A stretch of 10,171 bases of DNA from an uncultured Clostridia bacterium (lineage in GTDB: Bacteria; Bacillota; Clostridia; Oscillospirales; Acutalibacteraceae). The stretch lies in assembly GCA_937898195.1 (NCBI GenBank), contig CALEJD010000019.1:1-10171 (forward strand), read 5' to 3'. The notes beneath the pieces were generated by a model. The model did not search any database. It saw only the letters and a program-made list of their open reading frames with translations, and was not told the origin of the DNA. This document shows positions 5,791 through 10,171 of the stretch, in pieces (position 1 is the first letter of the stretch; each line of letters starts with the position of its first letter). Made by a program: the position numbers and the translations under genes.

Positions 5791-7467
5791 ATGGCTAATT
5801 GTTTGACACTTAAAAAATCAAACTGTAAAAACTGCTATAAATGTATACGTCACTGCCCTGTAAAAGCAATCCGTTTTTCAGGCAATCAGGCGCATATTAT
5901 CGGTAACGAGTGTATTCTTTGTGGTCAGTGCTTTGTTGTTTGTCCACAGGATGCAAAGGAAATCGTTAACGAAGTGGAAAAGGTAAAAGTATTCCTTCAG
6001 AGTGGTGAACCTGTTGTTGTAAGTATTGCACCGTCATTTATTGCGAACTATGATGGTGCTGGTATTAACTCAATGCGTACAGCACTTAAAAAGCTTGGCT
6101 TTTATGATGTTGAGGAAACTGCAATCGGTGCAACAATCGTAAAAAACGAATATGAGAGAATGTTAGAGGAAGAAGACCGAGATGTGATTATTTCCTCCTG
6201 TTGTCATTCAATCAACTTGCTTATTCAGAAACATTATCCGTCAGCATTAGAATATCTTGCGGATGTTATGTCACCAATGCAGGCTCACTGTCAGGATATT
6301 AAAAAGAGAATTCCAAATGCTAAGACTGTCTTTGTAGGCCCATGTGTTGCTAAAAAGGATGAAGCCCAGTATTATGACGGTATTGTCGATGCTGTTTTAA
6401 CCTTTGAAGAGCTTTCAGAGTGGCTTAAAGAAGATAATATTGAAATTGAAAACACTCAGGATAAAAACGATTACAGTCGTGCACGTTTCTTCCCGACAAC
6501 GGGTGGCATACTTAAAACTATGAGTGAAGTTAAAGGCTATACTTATGTTGCAATTGATGGTGTTGAAAACTGTATTCAGGTCTTAAAAGACCTTGAAAAA
6601 GGCAAAATACATAAGTGCTTTATAGAAATGTCTGCTTGTGTAGGTAGCTGTGTCGGTGGTCCTGTTATTGAAAAATATCATCATACCTCAAATATCAAGG
6701 ACTATATTGAGGTTGCAAATTACGCAGGTAAAAAGGACTTTGATGTGGCTCAACCAAAAACTATCGAGCTTAAAAAGACCTTTTCCTATATTGAACAGAG
6801 AAACACAAAACCATCTGAAATTGAAATAAACAACATTCTTCGTCAGATGGGCAAATTCAAGCCATCACAGGAACTTAACTGTGGTTCTTGTGGATATAAT
6901 ACTTGTCGTGAAAAGGCTATCGCAATTATTCAGGGTAAGGCTGAAATTTCAATGTGTCTTCCATTTCTTAAGGATAAAGCGGAAAGCTTTTCTGACACTA
7001 TTGTTAACAATTCACCAAATGGTCTTATTGTTCTTAATGAACAGCTTGAGGTTCAGCAAATTAATGATGCTGCAAGAAGAATGATGAATATCCGTTCAGC
7101 TTCTGATGTTTTGGGTGACCAGGTAATCCGTATTCTTGACCCTATAATATTTATGAATGTTATGAGTAGCGGCAAAGAAGTCCGTGACGAGCGAGTTTAC
7201 CTTGCTGAGTATAAGCGCTATGTTGAGCAGACAGTTGTTCACGATAAAGATTCACATCTTTTAATCAGTATTATGCGTGATGTTACTGATGAAGAAAAAG
7301 AACGTGAAAAGAAAGAGGATATCAGTCGTCAGACTATTGAGGTTGCTGACAAGGTTGTAGATAAGCAAATGAGAATTGTTCAAGAAATTGCATCACTTCT
7401 TGGTGAAACAGCAGCTGAAACAAAAATTGCTCTTGCAAAGCTTAAGGAGTCAATTACCAATGAATGA
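5791..7467 (+). CDS. hydS: Putative sensory [FeFe]-hydrogenase with PAS domain (HydS type)
   Basis: This 558-residue cytoplasmic protein probably senses H2 or redox state. Domains in order: a 2[4Fe-4S] ferredoxin (Cys12/15/18/22 and Cys41/44/47/51); an H-cluster domain (about 65-310) with ligands Cys138, Cys185, Cys283 and Cys287; an extra [4Fe-4S] domain of the CxxCxxxxC type (Cys364, 367, 372, 389); a PAS domain (about 397-500); and a charged helical tail (500-558). The H-cluster motifs are SSCCHS, GPCVAKK and MSACVGSCVGGP instead of the catalytic TSCCP, MPC and MACPGGC forms. The proton-transfer Cys137 is kept, but by ungapped alignment to remembered Clostridium pasteurianum CpI sequence the outer relay residues E279, S319 and E282 become Tyr121, Ala157 and Met124. 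This fits the phosphatase-linked sensory class (group C). AAGGGAG precedes the start, and the stop codon overlaps the phosphatase gene. Low-rate catalysis remains possible. Confidence 0.88.
   Translation: MANCLTLKKSNCKNCYKCIRHCPVKAIRFSGNQAHIIGNECILCGQCFVVCPQDAKEIVNEVEKVKVFLQSGEPVVVSIAPSFIANYDGAGINSMRTALKKLGFYDVEETAIGATIVKNEYERMLEEEDRDVIISSCCHSINLLIQKHYPSALEYLADVMSPMQAHCQDIKKRIPNAKTVFVGPCVAKKDEAQYYDGIVDAVLTFEELSEWLKEDNIEIENTQDKNDYSRARFFPTTGGILKTMSEVKGYTYVAIDGVENCIQVLKDLEKGKIHKCFIEMSACVGSCVGGPVIEKYHHTSNIKDYIEVANYAGKKDFDVAQPKTIELKKTFSYIEQRNTKPSEIEINNILRQMGKFKPSQELNCGSCGYNTCREKAIAIIQGKAEISMCLPFLKDKAESFSDTIVNNSPNGLIVLNEQLEVQQINDAARRMMNIRSASDVLGDQVIRILDPIIFMNVMSSGKEVRDERVYLAEYKRYVEQTVVHDKDSHLLISIMRDVTDEEKEREKKEDISRQTIEVADKVVDKQMRIVQEIASLLGETAAETKIALAKLKESITNE
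7444..7449 (+). promoter_or_regulatory. Ribosome binding site inside hydS that sets the phosphatase start
   Basis: AAGGAG lies 10 bases before ATG at 7460, within the last codons of hydS. It supports a start at 7460 rather than at the upstream in-frame ATG at 7376. It also means the phosphatase can be translated by ribosomes finishing hydS. Confidence 0.8.
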
Positions 7468-8632
7468 TTTGTGTGCTGATATCGGATATAAAAGTATAAA
7501 TCATCACGGTGAGGAGCTTTGTGGTGACCACGTTGATATAGTTGAGCCAAGTGACGATTCTACGGTTATTGTGTTATCAGACGGACTTGGTAGTGGTGTA
7601 AAAGCAAGTATTCTTTCTACGCTTACATCAAAAATTATTTCAACAATGCTTGCTGAAGGCTTGTCCCTTGAAGAATGTGTTGAGACTATTGCTGCAACTT
7701 TACCTGTTTGTTCAGTCAGAGGTGTTGCATATTCAACATTTACAATTATTCATCTTAAAAATAATCACACTGCTGAGCTTATTCAATATGATAATCCTCA
7801 CGTTATTATTATCCGTGATGAACAAAATTGGGATTACCCAAAAACTGAAATGAATATTGGTGGTAAAAAGATATTCAAATCAGTTATCAAATTACAAGAA
7901 AATGATATTTTCGTTGCTATGAGTGATGGTTGTCCTCACGCCGGAATTGGTATGTCATATAATTTCGGTTGGAAAAGAGAAGACATTATTGAGTTTGTTG
8001 AAACTCTTGCACCGGCAGGTTATACTGCTAAAACTCTTTCGACAATGCTTGTTGATGAGTGTGATAAGCTTTATGGTCATAAGCCTGGTGACGATGCAAC
8101 TGCTTGTGTAGTTCGTATCAGAAAACGAGTTCCGATGAATATGCTCTTTGGACCTCCGTCAAATCGTGATGATGCTGATAGAATGATGTCACTTTTCTTC
8201 TCAAAAGAAGGTAAACACATCATTTGTGGCGGGACAACATCTTCAATTGCTGCTAAGTTTTTACGAAAACCGCTCAAAGCATCGCTTAATTTTGAGCAGA
8301 GCGATGTTCCTCCTATTGCAGAATTAGAAGGTGTTGACCTGGTCACAGAAGGTGTTATCACTGTCAATAAAGTCGTTGAGTATGCTGAGGACTACCTTGG
8401 CGAAAACAAGCATTATGAGCATTGGAGTTTCAAAAAAGACGGTGCTTCTCTTATCTGCCGTCTGTTGTTTGAAGAAGCTACTGACATCAATTTCTATGTT
8501 GGTCGTGCAATTAACCCTGCTCATCAGAATCCTGATTTGCCTATAAATTTCAATATTAAAATGAATCTTGTTGAGGAGCTTTCAAAGTCTCTCAAGAAGA
8601 TGGGCAAAAGAATAAAAGTAAGTTATTTCTAA
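7460..8632 (+). CDS. PP2C/SpoIIE-type protein phosphatase with an uncharacterised C-terminal domain
   Basis: This 390-residue protein has two parts. Residues about 1-222 form a SpoIIE-like PP2C serine/threonine phosphatase with the expected metal-binding aspartates: Asp23 (CGDH), Asp41 in DGLGSG (41-46), Asp156 in MSDG, and Asp211/Asp212 in GDDATACVV. Residues about 225-390 form a separate domain I cannot name, with conserved-looking motifs GGTTSS (257-262), DVPPIAELEGVDLVTEGVIT (282-301) and a Cys at 333. No membrane segment is seen. The start at 7460 is chosen for its AAGGAG site and because MNDLCADIG begins the fold; the 28 residues upstream are a basic, out-of-frame shadow of hydS. The 8-bp overlap with hydS suggests coupled synthesis, and HydS is the likely sensor controlling it. 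The substrate is unknown; candidates are the product of the upstream kinase's activity or Rex. Confidence 0.88.
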   Translation: MNDLCADIGYKSINHHGEELCGDHVDIVEPSDDSTVIVLSDGLGSGVKASILSTLTSKIISTMLAEGLSLEECVETIAATLPVCSVRGVAYSTFTIIHLKNNHTAELIQYDNPHVIIIRDEQNWDYPKTEMNIGGKKIFKSVIKLQENDIFVAMSDGCPHAGIGMSYNFGWKREDIIEFVETLAPAGYTAKTLSTMLVDECDKLYGHKPGDDATACVVRIRKRVPMNMLFGPPSNRDDADRMMSLFFSKEGKHIICGGTTSSIAAKFLRKPLKASLNFEQSDVPPIAELEGVDLVTEGVITVNKVVEYAEDYLGENKHYEHWSFKKDGASLICRLLFEEATDINFYVGRAINPAHQNPDLPINFNIKMNLVEELSKSLKKMGKRIKVSYF

Positions 8633-8644
8633 GGAGATGACAGT

Positions 8645-10066
8645 ATGAGAAAATTTGATACAAAAGTACAGTACCTTAAATATAAAGTTTTGCGTGAAGT
8701 TGCAAAGCACAGCTGGAATGACACTCTTATTGAAAATCTTTGGAATATTCCAAAAACAATTTCTCCGGGTAAAGAGCCAACTATGAGATGTTGCGTTTAT
8801 AAAGAACGAGCAATTCTTGGTGAACGTGTAAAACTTGCAATGGGTGGAGATAAAGAAAATCCTAATGTGATTGAAGTTATCGATATCGCTTGTGATGAAT
8901 GCCCTGCAGCAGGATATGAAGTAACAGATTCTTGCCGTGGTTGCCTTGCTCACAGATGTGAAGATGTTTGTAAGCGTGGTGCGATTTCTTTTGACCATAA
9001 TCATGTGGCACATATTGATAAAACGAAATGTGTTGAGTGTGGTCAGTGTGCAAAGGTTTGCCCATTCTTTGCAATTGTAAATCGCAAACGTCCTTGTCAG
9101 AATGCTTGTAAGGTTAAAGCAATTAAAATAAACGAAGATAATGCTGCTTCAATCGACAATAATAAGTGTATTCAGTGTGGTGCTTGTGTATATCAGTGTC
9201 CGTTCGGTGCAATCAGCGACAAATCATATATTCTTAATGTTATTGATATTCTTAAAAAGAGTCAGAATAATGAAAAGTATAAGGTTTATGCAGTTGTTGC
9301 TCCTTCAATTTCCAGCCAGTTTACTTATGCGAAGCTGGGTCAGGTAATCAGCGGACTTAAAGAACTTGGCTTTTATACTGTTGTTGAAGCAGCTCTTGGT
9401 GCTGATATGGTTGCAATGGAAGAATCAAAGGAACTCAGCGAAAAAGAATTCTTAACAAGCTCATGTTGTCCTGCTTTTGTGCAATATATAAAATCTTCAT
9501 TCCCAACACTTTTACCTAATGTTTCACATAATTTGTCACCAATGGCAATGCTTGCAAAGTACATAAAGGAAACCAGTGAAAATGCAAAGGTTGTGTTCAT
9601 AGGACCTTGTACAGCTAAAAAAGCAGAAGCGCAACTTGATTCTGTTAAGCCCTATGTAGATGCAGTGCTTACCTTTGAAGAATTACAAGCTCTCTTTGAC
9701 AGTAAAGACATTGACATTACAACTCTCGAAGAAGATGTACTTGATAACGCATCATATTTCGGCAGAATTTTTGCCCGTTCAGGCGGTCTTTCAGATGCAG
9801 TTAAACAAGCACTCGATGAACAGAAGATTGATTTCACAGTAAAACCCGCTGTTTGTGATGGCATTGAAGCTTGTAAGGTAGCACTTCTTAAAAAAAGTAA
9901 GAATATTCTTGATGCAAACTTCATTGAAGGTATGGCTTGTGTCGGTGGTTGTATCGGTGGTGCAGGATGCCTCACACACGGTGAAAAGAATAAAGCTCAA
10001 GTAGATGATTACGGCAGAGAAGCCCTTGAAAAAACAATTTCAGATGCGGTGGCAATAATTAAATAA
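8645..10066 (+). CDS. hydA2: Ferredoxin-dependent [FeFe]-hydrogenase (HydA2 type, group B-like)
   Basis: This 473-residue hydrogenase probably makes H2 from reduced ferredoxin, or oxidises it. The N-terminal part (about 1-190) is rich in cysteines: Cys49/50 and Cys83/86, then Cys97/100/105/109, Cys129/132/135/139, Cys151/155 and Cys175/178/181/185, enough for three or four [4Fe-4S] clusters arranged like DmsB/HycB-type electron-transfer proteins. The H-cluster domain (about 212-473) has SSCCPAF (Cys274 proton transfer, Cys275 ligand), GPCTAKKAE (Cys322) and EGMACVGGCIGGAGC (Cys432, Cys436). Residues equivalent to the CpI relay, Glu260, Ser294 and Glu263, are all kept, so it should be a working enzyme, unlike HydS. 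The GPC motif and short C-terminus favour group B over classic group A. There is no PAS, NADH-binding or NuoF-like part, and no signal peptide. AAGGAG (8631-8636), overlapping the phosphatase stop codon, precedes the start. It is the last gene of the operon. Confidence 0.9.
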   Translation: MRKFDTKVQYLKYKVLREVAKHSWNDTLIENLWNIPKTISPGKEPTMRCCVYKERAILGERVKLAMGGDKENPNVIEVIDIACDECPAAGYEVTDSCRGCLAHRCEDVCKRGAISFDHNHVAHIDKTKCVECGQCAKVCPFFAIVNRKRPCQNACKVKAIKINEDNAASIDNNKCIQCGACVYQCPFGAISDKSYILNVIDILKKSQNNEKYKVYAVVAPSISSQFTYAKLGQVISGLKELGFYTVVEAALGADMVAMEESKELSEKEFLTSSCCPAFVQYIKSSFPTLLPNVSHNLSPMAMLAKYIKETSENAKVVFIGPCTAKKAEAQLDSVKPYVDAVLTFEELQALFDSKDIDITTLEEDVLDNASYFGRIFARSGGLSDAVKQALDEQKIDFTVKPAVCDGIEACKVALLKKSKNILDANFIEGMACVGGCIGGAGCLTHGEKNKAQVDDYGREALEKTISDAVAIIK

Positions 10067-10141
10067 TTCTCCCGATTAACATTTCTTTGTATTTGATTAT
10101 TCCATGTGCAAAGTTGTACTTTAATGTAATTTGAATATAAA

Positions 10142-10171
10142 TAGAGGACATTGAAACCAATGTCCTCTAAA
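10142..10171. terminator. Strong hairpin at the window edge, probable operon terminator
   Basis: A perfect 12-bp stem, TAGAGGACATTG (10142-10153) with CAATGTCCTCTA (10158-10169), closes a 4-base AAAC loop. It lies 75 bp after the hydA2 stop codon and is the only strong fold in the 105-bp tail, which otherwise holds no gene. The window ends two bases after the stem, so the T-tract needed to prove a terminator cannot be seen. It could serve a convergent gene on the other strand instead. Confidence 0.6.

Noticed and set aside
7376..7459. 28-residue N-terminal extension of the phosphatase from ATG at 7376
   Set aside because: It lies wholly inside hydS in another frame, is basic and leucine-rich like other shadow frames, and lacks a ribosome binding site; ATG at 7460 has AAGGAG at good spacing.
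5279..7467. Electron-bifurcating HydABC complex
   Set aside because: The small [2Fe-2S] proteins resemble part of HydC, but there is no NuoF-like HydB with flavin and NADH sites, and the hydrogenase carries a PAS domain instead of the HydA N-terminus.
8582..9013. 143-codon reading frame on the - strand across the phosphatase/hydA2 junction
   Set aside because: It runs antisense to two well-supported genes, has no recognisable domain, and is rich in Cys, Phe and Ser as expected for antisense of this codon usage.
1..10171. CRISPR arrays, tRNA or rRNA genes, insertion sequences, prophage or attachment sites
   Set aside because: No regularly spaced repeats, no transposase or integrase, no terminal repeats and no RNA gene signature were seen; almost all of the window is coding.

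Overview
The window is low-GC DNA with strong AGGAGG-type ribosome binding sites, a Rex repressor, a bifunctional AdhE and [FeFe]-hydrogenases. This points to an anaerobic, ethanol- and H2-forming member of the Clostridia (Firmicutes). Gene content and order fit a Ruminococcus-like fibre or sugar fermenter from gut or rumen. The closest described match I know is the hydS/hydA2 transcription unit of Ruminococcus albus 7, which was reported to include a bifunctional acetaldehyde/ethanol dehydrogenase, a Ser/Thr kinase, a Ser/Thr phosphatase and a redox-sensing repressor. That match is from memory of the literature, not from a search.

Layout: all nine genes are on the + strand. A LysR-type regulator (57-977) has its own -10 element inside an inverted repeat and ends in a clear hairpin terminator (992-1020). 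The next 176 bp intergenic gap holds an AT-rich palindrome, a near-consensus Rex operator (1112-1129) with a possible promoter overlapping it, and the ribosome binding site that sets the rex start. Eight tightly packed genes follow, with gaps of 3-20 bp or an 8-bp overlap: rex, adhE, an aminoglycoside-phosphotransferase-fold kinase, two tandem 80-residue thioredoxin-like [2Fe-2S] proteins, a PAS-containing putative sensory [FeFe]-hydrogenase (hydS), a PP2C/SpoIIE-type phosphatase, and a second, catalytic-looking [FeFe]-hydrogenase (hydA2). The last 105 bp contain no gene and end in a strong hairpin.

How the genes may work together: Rex senses NADH/NAD+ and probably controls its own operon through the operator at 1112-1129. 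AdhE (acetyl-CoA to ethanol, using NADH) and HydA2 (H2 from reduced ferredoxin) are alternative electron sinks. HydS has an H-cluster but has lost the usual outer proton-relay residues, and it carries a PAS domain and a helical tail, so it probably reports H2 or redox state rather than making H2 in bulk. The adjacent kinase and phosphatase suggest that the signal is passed on by reversible phosphorylation. The two small [2Fe-2S] proteins are electron carriers or clamps without the usual NADH-oxidising partner. The phosphorylated target, the job of the two [2Fe-2S] proteins and the role of the C-terminal half of the phosphatase are the main unknowns.
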